Under the pieces are notes generated by a model. That model had not been told where the DNA came from. It ran no database searches and saw only the letters and a program-made list of their open reading frames with translations. Shown piece by piece: positions 32,614 to 41,231 of a stretch of DNA of 64,000 bases. The position numbers were made by a program, and so were the translations under genes. Position 1 is the stretch's first letter; each line of letters opens with the position of its first letter. This DNA is from Niameybacter massiliensis (GTDB lineage Bacteria; Bacillota; Clostridia; Lachnospirales; Cellulosilyticaceae): contig NZ_LN875035.1 in NCBI RefSeq assembly GCF_001282685.1, forward strand, positions 2,652,001 through 2,716,000, in the 5' to 3' direction.

Positions 32614-34814
32614 TAGATCATAACACTTCCTATTACATTAACTAAAAGTGCAACAACATAAGCTGTTAGCATTTGTACGCCTATCGCTGCACCTGTAGCA
32701 CGCCAAGTTTTAAGTTCACGCTTCATTGCTCCTACAGCTGCAAAACAAGGCATACATAATAAGTTGAAGATCATATAGGCATATGCTCCTGCTTTAGTTG
32801 GAATATCCTTTTTTAACGTTGCCAATGCATTTTCATCATTACCTTCAAATAAAATTACTTCAGCATATAAGTCTGCTGCTCTCTCTGCATTGTAGATACC
32901 TTCTTCAAACCCTATTTCTTCCAACTTCTCTGGACTATACTGACCAAAGTAGCTTTCTAAATATTCTGGTGTGACATCTTCGTCATAAAGTTGAGACAGT
33001 GTCACAACAACCATCTCTTTTGCTATCCATCCTGTTGCAATTCCAACGGCCGGACGCCACTCACCAAATCCTAACGGCTTGAATATTGGAGCTACTGCGC
33101 TTCCTACTGAAGCTAAAAAACTTTCATCCATTTCACACATAATACTTTGATCTTCATTCTGAGCCTTATTTACACCGTTAAAAGAGTTAATATTAAAGTT
33201 TGATAATAACCAAATAAGAATAGTAGAAAGAAGAATAATGGTTCCTGCCTTTATTGCAAAGCCTTTAACCTTCTCCCATCCATGAATTCCAATACTTTTT
33301 AAAGTTGGGATACGATATTGAGGAAGCTCCATTACAAAATTAGATGTACCTGATTTATATACAAACTTATTCAGTAATAGTGAAACTACAATAGCAACGA
33401 TAATACTTAGCATATAGATTGAATACGTTACTAATGTTTTATTTTGGTCTGAAAAGAAAATAGAAACAAACATTGCAAAGATAGGAAGCTTTGCACCACA
33501 TGGCATAAAACCAGTAATCATTGTTGTAATCTTACGATCTTTTTCTGAGTCTAACGTCCTTGTTGCCATGATCGCAGGTACTCCACATCCAAACCCCATA
33601 AGAAGAGGTATAAAAGACCTTCCAGATAATCCAAATTTACGAAAAAGTCGATCCATCACAAAGGCAACTCTGGCCATATATCCACTGTCTTCTAAGAAAG
33701 AAATTAATATGTAAAGTACAAGTACAAGTGGAATAAAGCCTATAACTGCTCCAATCCCTCCCATAATGCCATCCATTACAAGAGAACTTGCCCATGGGGA
33801 TGCACTGACTACTAACCCCTCTACAACACCACTAATTGTCTCCCATATACTTTCGGCTAAACCAGCAAGCCATACACCCGGACTAGGTAAGCCTTCTATA
33901 AATAAGAAGTTTTCACTAAAAGTACAAGCGAATAATAAGTACATTACTCCAGCGAAAATAGGCAGTGCTAATATACGATTGGTAAGTATTTTATCTAATT
34001 TATCTGACTTTGTTTCTACGTGCCCAATAGACTTTCTTTTAACAGTTTGATGAACTACTTTTCCAATCCATTGATATCTAAGATCTGCGATTTTAGATTC
34101 TAAATCTAACGTTTCTTCTTGTTCAAGATCTTTGATAACAGCCTCTATTTGTGCTTTGTAAGCCTTATCTAGAGTCTGCGTTACAATCTCATCTCCTTCA
34201 AGGAGCTTGATTGCTGTCCATTCCCTTTCCCTCTCATCTAAATGGCTTAACAACATTTCTATATTATCAAGACCATGTGTTATTACTTCATCAAAAACAT
34301 CTAACCGTTTTATTAGCTGTGTCTGTTTTGCTACTTGCTTAGCAGCCTCTACAAGCTCATGAATACCTTTTCCACTTCTTGCTACAATGGGTATAATCGG
34401 TATACCTCCCCAAAGTTCACTAAGCTTCTTAAAGTCTATTTTGTCCCCCTTAGCTTCTACTTCGTCCATCATATTAATGGCCATTACCATTGGGATCTTT
34501 GTTTCTGCAATTTGTAAGCTTAAATATAAATTCCTTTCAACACTTGTTCCATCTACAATATTAATGACTACATCTGGCTTCTCCTTAACAATGTAGTCTC
34601 TCGCAATAATTTCTTCAGCTGAATATGGTGACAAAGAATATGTCCCTGGTAAATCTAAAATTGTAATACCTTTATCCTTCTTATATGTTCCTTGCTTTTT
34701 ATCTACTGTAACACCAGGCCAATTCCCAACATGTTGTTTAGCCCCCGTTAATTCATTAAAAAGTGTGGTCTTACCACAGTTTGGATTGCCTGCTAATGCA
34801 ATTGTTATTGCCAT
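32613..34814 (-). CDS. feoB: Ferrous iron transporter FeoB
   Basis: 733 residues. N-terminal G-protein: G1 GNPNCGKTTLF, G3 LDLPGTYSLSP, G4 AINMMDE; then the FeoB cytosolic domain and a membrane domain with two gate regions (FGCGVPAIMATRTLDSEKDR and MPCFAAVGAMKRE). It imports Fe2+ in anaerobes. Complete and of normal length. It lies in one operon behind two feoA genes. Confidence 0.96.
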   Translation of the reverse strand: MAITIALAGNPNCGKTTLFNELTGAKQHVGNWPGVTVDKKQGTYKKDKGITILDLPGTYSLSPYSAEEIIARDYIVKEKPDVVINIVDGTSVERNLYLSLQIAETKIPMVMAINMMDEVEAKGDKIDFKKLSELWGGIPIIPIVARSGKGIHELVEAAKQVAKQTQLIKRLDVFDEVITHGLDNIEMLLSHLDEREREWTAIKLLEGDEIVTQTLDKAYKAQIEAVIKDLEQEETLDLESKIADLRYQWIGKVVHQTVKRKSIGHVETKSDKLDKILTNRILALPIFAGVMYLLFACTFSENFLFIEGLPSPGVWLAGLAESIWETISGVVEGLVVSASPWASSLVMDGIMGGIGAVIGFIPLVLVLYILISFLEDSGYMARVAFVMDRLFRKFGLSGRSFIPLLMGFGCGVPAIMATRTLDSEKDRKITTMITGFMPCGAKLPIFAMFVSIFFSDQNKTLVTYSIYMLSIIVAIVVSLLLNKFVYKSGTSNFVMELPQYRIPTLKSIGIHGWEKVKGFAIKAGTIILLSTILIWLLSNFNINSFNGVNKAQNEDQSIMCEMDESFLASVGSAVAPIFKPLGFGEWRPAVGIATGWIAKEMVVVTLSQLYDEDVTPEYLESYFGQYSPEKLEEIGFEEGIYNAERAADLYAEVILFEGNDENALATLKKDIPTKAGAYAYMIFNLLCMPCFAAVGAMKRELKTWRATGAAIGVQMLTAYVVALLVNVIGSVMI

Positions 34815-34826
34815 CTCCCTATCCCC

Positions 34827-35045
34827 CTATTGAATTTCTATTTGTCTTGCTTCTTCTTTTCTTATACTCAGTTCATATCCACGTATGTTAACTTCTATTG
34901 GGTCACCTAGTGGTGCAACCTTAATAATCTTTATTGCTACTCCCGGTGTTACACCCATATCCATAAGTCTTCTTCTTATAGGTCCCTTTGTACCTAGCCC
35001 TATAACTACACCTTCTTCTCCAGGCTTAAGCTCTTTTAATGTCAT
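34827..35045 (-). CDS. feoA: FeoA domain protein
   Basis: 72 residues with the SH3-like FeoA fold: LKPGEEGVVIGLGTKGPIRR, LMDMGVTPGVAIKIIKVAPL and PIEVNIRGYELSIRKEEA. FeoA binds and supports FeoB. It is the second of two feoA genes and lies 12 bases upstream of feoB. Confidence 0.92.
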   Translation of the reverse strand: MTLKELKPGEEGVVIGLGTKGPIRRRLMDMGVTPGVAIKIIKVAPLGDPIEVNIRGYELSIRKEEARQIEIQ

Positions 35046-35056
35046 TTTTCTTCCTC

Positions 35057-35269
35057 CTATTCAACCATAATTTTTGACATAAGTCCTTTATTTAAAGCCA
35101 CTCTTACATCTTTGACTAATACTATCATTCCACTTTGATTTTCTCCTAGAATTTGTACCTGCTCACCCTTTATAAATCCTAGATTATTTAAATGTTTCCT
35201 TATTTCATCCTTTCCTATGAACCCTACTATGGTTCTAATCTCTCCCAAACTAGCTAATGCCAAGGGCAT
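35057..35269 (-). CDS. FeoA domain protein
   Basis: 70 residues, the first gene of the operon. MPLALASLGEIRTIVGFIGK, HLNNLGFIKGEQVQILGENQ and MIVLVKDVRVALNKGLMSKI are FeoA features. Paired feoA genes are common in Clostridia. A Fur-like box stands 16 bases upstream. Confidence 0.9.
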   Translation of the reverse strand: MPLALASLGEIRTIVGFIGKDEIRKHLNNLGFIKGEQVQILGENQSGMIVLVKDVRVALNKGLMSKIMVE

Positions 35270-35284
35270 AACACCACCTCTTTT

Positions 35285-35341
35285 TGATATTAATTTTCAA
35301 TTTCTTACTTTTATAGTAAGTCTAGACTAACCCGAAGTCAA
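35285..35341 (-). promoter_or_regulatory. feo promoter with Fur-like box
   Basis: On the minus strand TTGACT (35336-35341), 17 bases, TACTAT (35313-35318); 35285-35299 reads TGATATTAATTTTCA, 12 of 14 Fur matches. Confidence 0.75.
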
Positions 35342-35409
35342 TATACTAATTGATAAATTTTATCATTTATACTATTTTTATATTTTTTCAAACTTTAACA
35401 CGTTAATAC

Positions 35410-35453
35410 AAAAAGGAGAGATGAACTACTTAAGTAGTTCATCTCTCCTTTTT
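35410..35453. terminator. Perfect 44-base palindrome terminator
   Basis: Two 22-base arms without spacer form a hairpin after the rubrerythrin gene, with T-runs on both strands. It ends the rubrerythrin transcript on the minus strand. Confidence 0.85.
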
Positions 35454-35500
35454 ATAAGTATATCTTTTTATTAATCATTTTTATATGTAGGTGTATAGTA

Positions 35501-36019
35501 TTATAGCCCTATAATCGTATGCTTGCATAATGGACACGCTTCAAGCCTATCACTCGATTCAATTGAAAATCCACAATGACCGCATACCCATAAGTTAGAC
35601 TCAACTTCTTTTTTCTTTTCTTCTCCACTTTGAATACGTTGCATGATTTTTATATTTTCTCTTTCATGATTACGTTCAATACGCTTAACCTCTGTAAATA
35701 ATTTTGCTATTTCATGAAAACCTTCTTCTCTTGCTTGATCTGCAAATCTTACATACATATCTGTCCATTCTTCATGCTCACCTTGTGCCGCTATTTTCAT
35801 GTTTTCCATTGTATCTAAAGCTTCTCCATATAGCAATTTGAACCATAGCCTAGCATGTTCTTTTTCATTTTTTGCTAAACGCTCGAAAAATTCAGCAGCC
35901 TCATCAATACCTTCTTCTCTTGCACGTTCTGCAAAAAAGGTATAGCGATTTCTAGCCATTGATTCTCCTGCTAATGCAGCCTTTAAATTTTTTTCTGTTT
36001 GTGTACCTTTTAAATTCAT
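35501..36019 (-). CDS. Rubrerythrin
   Basis: 172 residues. A four-helix diiron domain with the two ExxH-type ligand sets (EKEHARLWFKLLYGE and ERNHERENIK) and a C-terminal rubredoxin domain with CGHC and CPLC for the Fe(Cys)4 centre. It reduces hydrogen peroxide in anaerobes. Promoter TTGACT-17-TAGACT with an A+T-rich TGATAATAAATATTA box. Monocistronic. Confidence 0.93.
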   Translation of the reverse strand: MNLKGTQTEKNLKAALAGESMARNRYTFFAERAREEGIDEAAEFFERLAKNEKEHARLWFKLLYGEALDTMENMKIAAQGEHEEWTDMYVRFADQAREEGFHEIAKLFTEVKRIERNHERENIKIMQRIQSGEEKKKEVESNLWVCGHCGFSIESSDRLEACPLCKHTIIGL

Positions 36020-36046
36020 AATACTTTCCTCCTATTTTATATTAAC

Positions 36047-36092
36047 TAATATTTATTATCACTAGTCTAACACCATATAAAAGTCTAGTCAA
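36047..36092 (-). promoter_or_regulatory. Rubrerythrin promoter with Fur/PerR-like box
   Basis: On the minus strand TTGACT (36087-36092), 17 bases, TAGACT (36064-36069). Immediately after, TGATAATAAATATTA resembles a PerR or Fur box. Confidence 0.45.
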
Positions 36093-36162
36093 TTTTATTC
36101 AAAACAATCTATTTAGTATATAAATCATTATTTTTTAGCAATATATGCTGAAAATAGTACAC

Positions 36163-36191
36163 TTGACGCACTATACAATGTATGCTATTCT
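36163..36191 (+). promoter_or_regulatory. Promoter of small RNA Z
   Basis: TTGACG (36163-36168), 17 bases, TATTCT (36186-36191); start expected near 36198. I see no regulator box in it. Confidence 0.6.
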
Positions 36192-36197
36192 GACGTT

Positions 36198-36378
36198 GTA
36201 AGACATTCCCCTGTCTTACCTACTTTTAACTAGAGGCTTATTCACATCTTACATATACTAATTACTTCCCTAATGCGTAGAGTACTCCCCAAACAAATAC
36301 TCTATAGCTTTCAAATATAAACATAGATGTGTATAAGCCTAAAAAAGCAGATTAGTCCCTCACTAATCTGCTTTTTTA
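36198..36378 (+). ncRNA. Candidate small RNA Z with four C-rich loops
   Basis: About 180 nt. Hairpin 1: GTAAGACA/TGTCTTAC (36198-36205, 36212-36219), loop TTCCCC. A long helix AGGCTTAT-T-CACATCT (36234-36249) pairs with 36325-36340, one mismatch, and encloses a single-stranded CTTCCC and hairpin TAGAGTA/TACTCTA (36278-36284, 36298-36304) with loop CTCCCC. The terminator 36347-36371, loop CCCTC, ends in TTTTTT. Four exposed anti-Shine-Dalgarno motifs and no ORF suggest a regulator of mRNA translation. Not recognised as a known family. Confidence 0.65.
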
Positions 36379-36439
36379 ATACCTTTTTGGTGCATATTAA
36401 AAGGATAGAGTCGTTGAATCTCCATCCTTTTATTTTTCT

Positions 36440-36781
36440 TTATTCCCCTAATACTGTACGTAATCGATATAATATACGTAAAAAAGTCTTATCTTTGATT
36501 GGTGTTTCCCAAAGTGTTGAAGCAAAATTTCTTTGACATACATAGAAACTTATAAGTACACGTAGTGTTTCATAATCAGCTTCAAAGATTAATTTTTCGT
36601 ATTCCCCCGTTGGGTCTACTTCTTGTAAAATCTTTAAATAATCTTTGTTCAATATACCACATTGATACACTTCGTCAACAAAAGATGTAATTTCATCATC
36701 TTGTTGTCTGTAACCTAAACTAATTACAGTTGAATCTTCAAAATACGGAATAAATTTAAATAGCACTTTACAGTTGTTCAT
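36440..36781 (-). CDS. Hypothetical protein (possibly DUF6508-like)
   Basis: 113 residues. No signal peptide or membrane helix. LVLISFYVCQRNFASTLW-type wording near the middle (actual segment LRVLISFYVCQRNFASTLWE) and IKDKTFLRILYRL at the end recall a small family of unknown function often labelled DUF6508; that assignment is tentative. Monocistronic. The upstream 214 bases are very A+T-rich with nothing else seen. Confidence 0.6.
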   Translation of the reverse strand: MNNCKVLFKFIPYFEDSTVISLGYRQQDDEITSFVDEVYQCGILNKDYLKILQEVDPTGEYEKLIFEADYETLRVLISFYVCQRNFASTLWETPIKDKTFLRILYRLRTVLGE

Positions 36782-36995
36782 AAATTAGTCCCCCTGATGG
36801 TTTTAAGATTTTTTAGCATGTTTACTAAAATTACACCTTTATAAATCAAAATATAAAATAATAATATAGATTATATCAGATAATTTTATAATTTTCATTA
36901 TAAAATTATAATATTTTTTCATCACTGTTTATGGTATTATTATCTAATTTTTTAATACTTTTAAGAATTTTATTTTCGTACAATTTGTACAATAT

Positions 36996-39473
36996 TTATT
37001 CACTTATTTCTACAACATAGTATACTTGTGCTATTTCTCCACCTATATTTGTTACTGTAAAGGTATATTCATATACACCAACCTCTAATGTGTAGGGCTG
37101 CAAATATAATGTATTCCCTATTCCAACTTCTTTTCCCTTATAGTCTCTCCAAACCATTTCTTCCTTATCTAAATGACCTTCTTGTATGTCATACACTTCC
37201 ACACTTATCTCAACAGGATCAGATCGTTTAAATTTATAGGTATCTTCTGGAACCGTTAATATCTCTGGTGCTTTATAAGCTACTTGAAAATGGGCGCTAT
37301 ACCCTATGCTCTCTCCCATACCATCTGATACCTTTACTGTTATATAAGAATACCAACTTCCAGGCATAGTATCTAAGTCTATTGTTAAACTTTCTTTAGT
37401 TGTATCTTCTATTAACAAGCGATGTTCGTATTCACTATCATACCAAACAGTATAATGAAGTGTATCTTGATCTAAGTCTTTTCCTCTCCAACTTATCATC
37501 TGTTCTCCTGATAATGTTTGCCCTGGTTCTATACTCCAAACGTCTACAGTAGGCTCATTTTCTGAGACTTCTCTTTCATAGAATACTTTATCTCTATCTA
37601 GTAGCCTCACTTTATGAGTTACAGGCGGGTATATTATATCTACTTCTACTTTTCCATTCTTTACATCAAAATCTCTCTTTTGTAAACATACTCCCGACTT
37701 ATCTAATATCTGTACTTGATAATTTCCGTTTTTTTGTGCCTCTAGCTCATTTAAAGCCTCTTGTTTGCTCCACCAGCATTCAGTGATAAACTCATTATTC
37801 TTATTTAAGTTACCTCTTATTTGTAAAACATTATAAGTTGGTTCTATCTTTCTTCCTTCTTCTATACCCGTAGCCCATTTCAATATCTGTGACAATGTAT
37901 TCAAAGTATGACAATTAGGACATTCTAAGTAGACATTGTCTTCATTTGCTAACTCTTTTTGTTTACACTTACTACATCTATAATCTTCTTCAGTCTCTTC
38001 TATATTAAACTTTGTATAGTTATCTTCCTTACTACAATAAGCTAGCCATTTATAATCTTGTAAATCAACTTCTCTATAGCAGCCTTCACAAGTCACCGCT
38101 AATTCTCCTATGGAACTTTCTAATATTTCATCTTCAGTAAACACATGGTAAAGTTGCTCCCATACTGCTGAAGTAATCCAGTAATCTTTTAGATCACTAC
38201 TTCCTGTCCCCATAAAGCTTGTAACAACTTCATTGAGATATGACATTTCTAAATTTTTATAGCTTAAATCTATAGGCCTTTGTCCTTGTTCAATAACTGT
38301 TCCTGTTGCTAGACTCCCTCTATCATTTCCACTAGTTATAAAACTTTTATAACTTGTAACACATATCTCTTCATCATGCCAATCATACCCATTCATTTCA
38401 TAGGGTGGTGGATTGACTTCCATATTAAAGCTGCCCTCCCAGTACTCATCACCTATTTCAAAGCAATGTGCCATTTCATGTGCCACAATCATTTCTATTT
38501 CTGGATTTTCCTCCATGGCAATGACTGCTGGTGCTCCCATTGTATAACCCTTATACTGTTGTTCTGGCCCTTGAGGGCTCCTTACAAAACCGATAATAAC
38601 ATCATATTCTTTTTCTTTTGTTTGAAGTTTATTTAATATATTCCATACATGATATAGCCCACTATCTGTGTATAGATCATAGCGTTTGTCTGAAAGATCT
38701 AATTCTTCTCTTATCTCATAAATTAAATCCTCTTCTCCTAGTGGATATACTTTCTTGGTAAAGTTCAAAGCCTCCTGCCATGTACCTTCTAACACCCTAA
38801 TTTCATCCCCAAATCGCCCTTTTATGGGTACTAATAATACCTTAAGCTTATTAGCCTCCTTAAAAAGAGTTTGCCTTATTGCAAAACTATCTCCAACGTG
38901 CACTTCAAAAGTATAATATCCTGCCTGCCACTTCCCCACTTCTTCCAATGTTTCTGGCATGAATTTTAATGTACTTTGTAAACCTTCTCCTTTAGGCGTT
39001 AGCCTTGTAATCTCTTCACCATCTCGTGCAATAATCATATATTGACTTTTTCCTGTTGGATCTATCTCTACTTCTTGTAGAAGTGGTACAAAGAACGCAG
39101 TTATTTTTCCTGCTACAAAAGAATCCATTAGATAAGCTCTGCCATTTTTTATACTTCTACCATAGCTTAGCCCTTGATTTATCTCTATATTATAAATAAG
39201 TCCATCAGCACTTACTTCATAATAGTGTTGTTTACCTTCTACCACCTGCTGCAAATTCTTCTTAACCTCTTTAAGAGTTTTATAATCTGCTTCATAACCA
39301 CTTATATCTACTTCTTCTGCCTCTTCCTCTTCAACTTGTAAATCAGCTACTGCCTCATCATTAAAATGTGTTATTACATAACCCATTCCACCTATGTATG
39401 TGAATAATTCAGCAACTACCAATACACTGGCTAATATAATAGCTATAATCCATCTCGCTACTCGTTTGTCCAT
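36996..39473 (-). CDS. Membrane-anchored zinc metalloprotease (M64-like) with zinc ribbon and Ig-like domains
   Basis: 825 residues. An N-terminal transmembrane helix (~8-30) faces the rest outward. Residues ~110-220 form a beta domain; HEMAHCFEIGDEYW near residue 330 is a zinc-protease site of the HExxHxxxxxD type as in peptidase family M64. Residues ~460-510 carry four CxxC knuckles (CEGC, CSKC, CPNC and a split Cys), i.e. zinc ribbons unusual in an exported protein. The last ~230 residues are immunoglobulin-like repeats. Substrate unknown; a wall or surface-protein role is inference. Confidence 0.75.
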   Translation of the reverse strand: MDKRVARWIIAIILASVLVVAELFTYIGGMGYVITHFNDEAVADLQVEEEEAEEVDISGYEADYKTLKEVKKNLQQVVEGKQHYYEVSADGLIYNIEINQGLSYGRSIKNGRAYLMDSFVAGKITAFFVPLLQEVEIDPTGKSQYMIIARDGEEITRLTPKGEGLQSTLKFMPETLEEVGKWQAGYYTFEVHVGDSFAIRQTLFKEANKLKVLLVPIKGRFGDEIRVLEGTWQEALNFTKKVYPLGEEDLIYEIREELDLSDKRYDLYTDSGLYHVWNILNKLQTKEKEYDVIIGFVRSPQGPEQQYKGYTMGAPAVIAMEENPEIEMIVAHEMAHCFEIGDEYWEGSFNMEVNPPPYEMNGYDWHDEEICVTSYKSFITSGNDRGSLATGTVIEQGQRPIDLSYKNLEMSYLNEVVTSFMGTGSSDLKDYWITSAVWEQLYHVFTEDEILESSIGELAVTCEGCYREVDLQDYKWLAYCSKEDNYTKFNIEETEEDYRCSKCKQKELANEDNVYLECPNCHTLNTLSQILKWATGIEEGRKIEPTYNVLQIRGNLNKNNEFITECWWSKQEALNELEAQKNGNYQVQILDKSGVCLQKRDFDVKNGKVEVDIIYPPVTHKVRLLDRDKVFYEREVSENEPTVDVWSIEPGQTLSGEQMISWRGKDLDQDTLHYTVWYDSEYEHRLLIEDTTKESLTIDLDTMPGSWYSYITVKVSDGMGESIGYSAHFQVAYKAPEILTVPEDTYKFKRSDPVEISVEVYDIQEGHLDKEEMVWRDYKGKEVGIGNTLYLQPYTLEVGVYEYTFTVTNIGGEIAQVYYVVEISE

Positions 39474-39597
39474 ATTGATTCCCTCCTATCTCACTACACT
39501 CACACCCTCTTATCTTTTTTATTTATAATTTACATTTCCTCTTTTTATAATTTATGCTTTGCTTCTAAAGAATAGCCTTATAAGACCTCATAAAACC

Positions 39598-39634
39598 ACA
39601 AAAGGATGCTACAAAAAAAGTAGCAGCCTTTTGT
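39598..39634 (-). terminator. Terminator after the MBL gene
   Basis: A 15-base stem with one mismatch (39598-39612 with 39620-39634) lies 5 bases beyond the stop; the T-run on the minus strand is GGTTTTATG. Confidence 0.6.
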
Positions 39635-39639
39635 TTATT

Positions 39640-40461
39640 TTATAAAATTAAATCTGTTCCTGTATGAATATACCCTATTTGTTCTCGCATTACTTGTCTT
39701 AGAATCTCATATCCTGTCTCACCTGTACAGTGACAAGTATAATACTGGTATCCTGTCTCCTTAAGTACTTTGCCTACTGCTTCTATTTGCTCGGTTGGCA
39801 TGCCTTTAAAACTTGTAGGATTAATAAAGTGAAATCCTCCTATCACATCATCTAATGCATCTTGAATTTGCTTTTCTGCTTCTCCAATAATATTAATGAT
39901 TCCACGGTGTGCACAACCTGCCACAAGTATATGTTGCTCTCCTAAGGATAAAATGAGATTTTGCTCATGAGTAAATGTATCTTGTGTATAACCTTTCTTA
40001 GCCTTAGACAGAAGTTTCTTATTACCTTCAGGTAAGTATCTACTCAACTTTGGGTCTGTAAATAAGAATAGCTCTTCATCTATACGTGTATTACCTTTTA
40101 ATAACTTAACTTGGGGATGATATTTAAGACGTACATCTAGACCAATATTTTTCTTAAATCCAAGTATATTTAAGAAATAAGGCTCAAAAGCACTTTCTTG
40201 TATATAAACTTTAGCTTGTTTATTCACTTCAAACAATGCCTCTAGTCCTCCCCCATGATCATTATGTCCATGTGAAATAATAACTGTATCTACTGCTTCA
40301 ATTTTAATATTTAGTGCCTTAGCATTTTCTATAAAAGTTGCATCTGGCCCTACATCAAATAAAATATGATGGTTAGGTGTCTCTATATATAAGCATAAAC
40401 CATGCTTACTCTCAAAACTTTCATCCAACGTTGTATTCTCTAACAATCCTACAACTCTCAT
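39640..40461 (-). CDS. MBL-fold metallohydrolase
   Basis: 273 residues of the metallo-beta-lactamase fold. VISHGHNDHGGGLEAL carries the HxHxDH zinc motif, and VAGCAHRGI the next His. The C-terminus has TCHCTGE. The closest described group is the 7,8-dihydropterin-6-yl-methyl-aminobenzene phosphate synthase-like hydrolases, whose substrate role is unsettled. It follows the XRE gene by 11 bases. Confidence 0.85.
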   Translation of the reverse strand: MRVVGLLENTTLDESFESKHGLCLYIETPNHHILFDVGPDATFIENAKALNIKIEAVDTVIISHGHNDHGGGLEALFEVNKQAKVYIQESAFEPYFLNILGFKKNIGLDVRLKYHPQVKLLKGNTRIDEELFLFTDPKLSRYLPEGNKKLLSKAKKGYTQDTFTHEQNLILSLGEQHILVAGCAHRGIINIIGEAEKQIQDALDDVIGGFHFINPTSFKGMPTEQIEAVGKVLKETGYQYYTCHCTGETGYEILRQVMREQIGYIHTGTDLIL

Positions 40462-40472
40462 CTCTTTCCCCC

Positions 40473-40676
40473 CTATTCATCAAATATAAATAGTGCTTCA
40501 ATCGGTGTCTCAACAACCCTTGAAATATCTATGGCTAATTTCAAAGAAGGATTATACTTACCTGCTTCTAATCGCATAATGGTTTCTCTTCTTACGCCTA
40601 CTTGATCTGCCAATTGCTCTTGAGTTAGCTCTTTGATTAGACGGTATTTCTTGAGCTCACAGCGAAACTCATTCAT
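40473..40676 (-). CDS. XRE-family HTH regulator
   Basis: 67 residues from the ATG at 40676, with AAGGAG seven bases upstream. A Cro/CI-type [23 protein letters not shown] and [20 protein letters not shown]. It overlaps the DUF3796 gene by 8 bases. Pairs of a small XRE regulator with a membrane DUF3796/DUF2178-type protein are common in Firmicutes. A dyad over the promoter at 41148-41184 is a likely operator. Confidence 0.88.
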   Translation of the reverse strand: MNEFRCELKKYRLIKELTQEQLADQVGVRRETIMRLEAGKYNPSLKLAIDISRVVETPIEALFIFDE

Positions 40677-41133
40677 TGCTATTCTCCTTCTTATCCCAAT
40701 AGTATAATAGTCCATAGGATAAATTTAATATTACTGCCCAATCCAAAGCTATTATTGTAATCAAAAAAGTATAAGCTGCTTTATACCCATATGGCTCTAT
40801 CCAATTAATACATCCAATTAAAGCTAAGAATATAATCATAATACCTATACGATAGGCTATACGTTCTGCTCGACGTTCATTTTCAATAAAACGTTCATCT
40901 CTTAATGTATTAGACATCTTTCCTTCAAAATAAAAGGCAAAGAAGCCAAAAAATACTAAAAATGCTAAGCTTCCACTCCAACCTATAAAAGAATATATGA
41001 TAGGTCCCATAAATCCGAGAAATCCTAACCATCCAAAATGTTTAGATATTGTACGTGTTTTTGCAATACTCCCTGTCTCATTTAAGCCAAATTTAACTTG
41101 TAAGCCTTCTTTCAAATTCTCTATGAATCTCAT
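40669..41133 (-). CDS. DUF3796-like membrane protein
   Basis: 154 residues from the ATG at 41133 with GGAGG five bases upstream. Four hydrophobic helices in two pairs: [49 protein letters not shown] and [19 protein letters not shown], with a charged segment between ([18 protein letters not shown]). Function unknown. It precedes the XRE gene and shares its promoter. Confidence 0.75.
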   Translation of the reverse strand: MRFIENLKEGLQVKFGLNETGSIAKTRTISKHFGWLGFLGFMGPIIYSFIGWSGSLAFLVFFGFFAFYFEGKMSNTLRDERFIENERRAERIAYRIGIMIIFLALIGCINWIEPYGYKAAYTFLITIIALDWAVILNLSYGLLYYWDKKENSNE

Positions 41134-41147
41134 ATCCACCTCCAAAA

Positions 41148-41202
41148 GTGATATATTTGTCTCTTTATGTGACAATTATATCACCTTGATAGAATATTAC
41201 AA
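41148..41202 (-). promoter_or_regulatory. Promoter and dyad operator of DUF3796-XRE
   Basis: On the minus strand TTGTAA (41197-41202), 16 bases, TATAAT (41175-41180). An inverted repeat of 14-base arms (41148-41161 and 41171-41184, 13 of 14 paired) covers the -10 and start region, as expected for autorepression by the XRE protein. Confidence 0.6.
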
Positions 41203-41231
41203 TAATTTTCTAGACTTTTATTTTAATTTAT

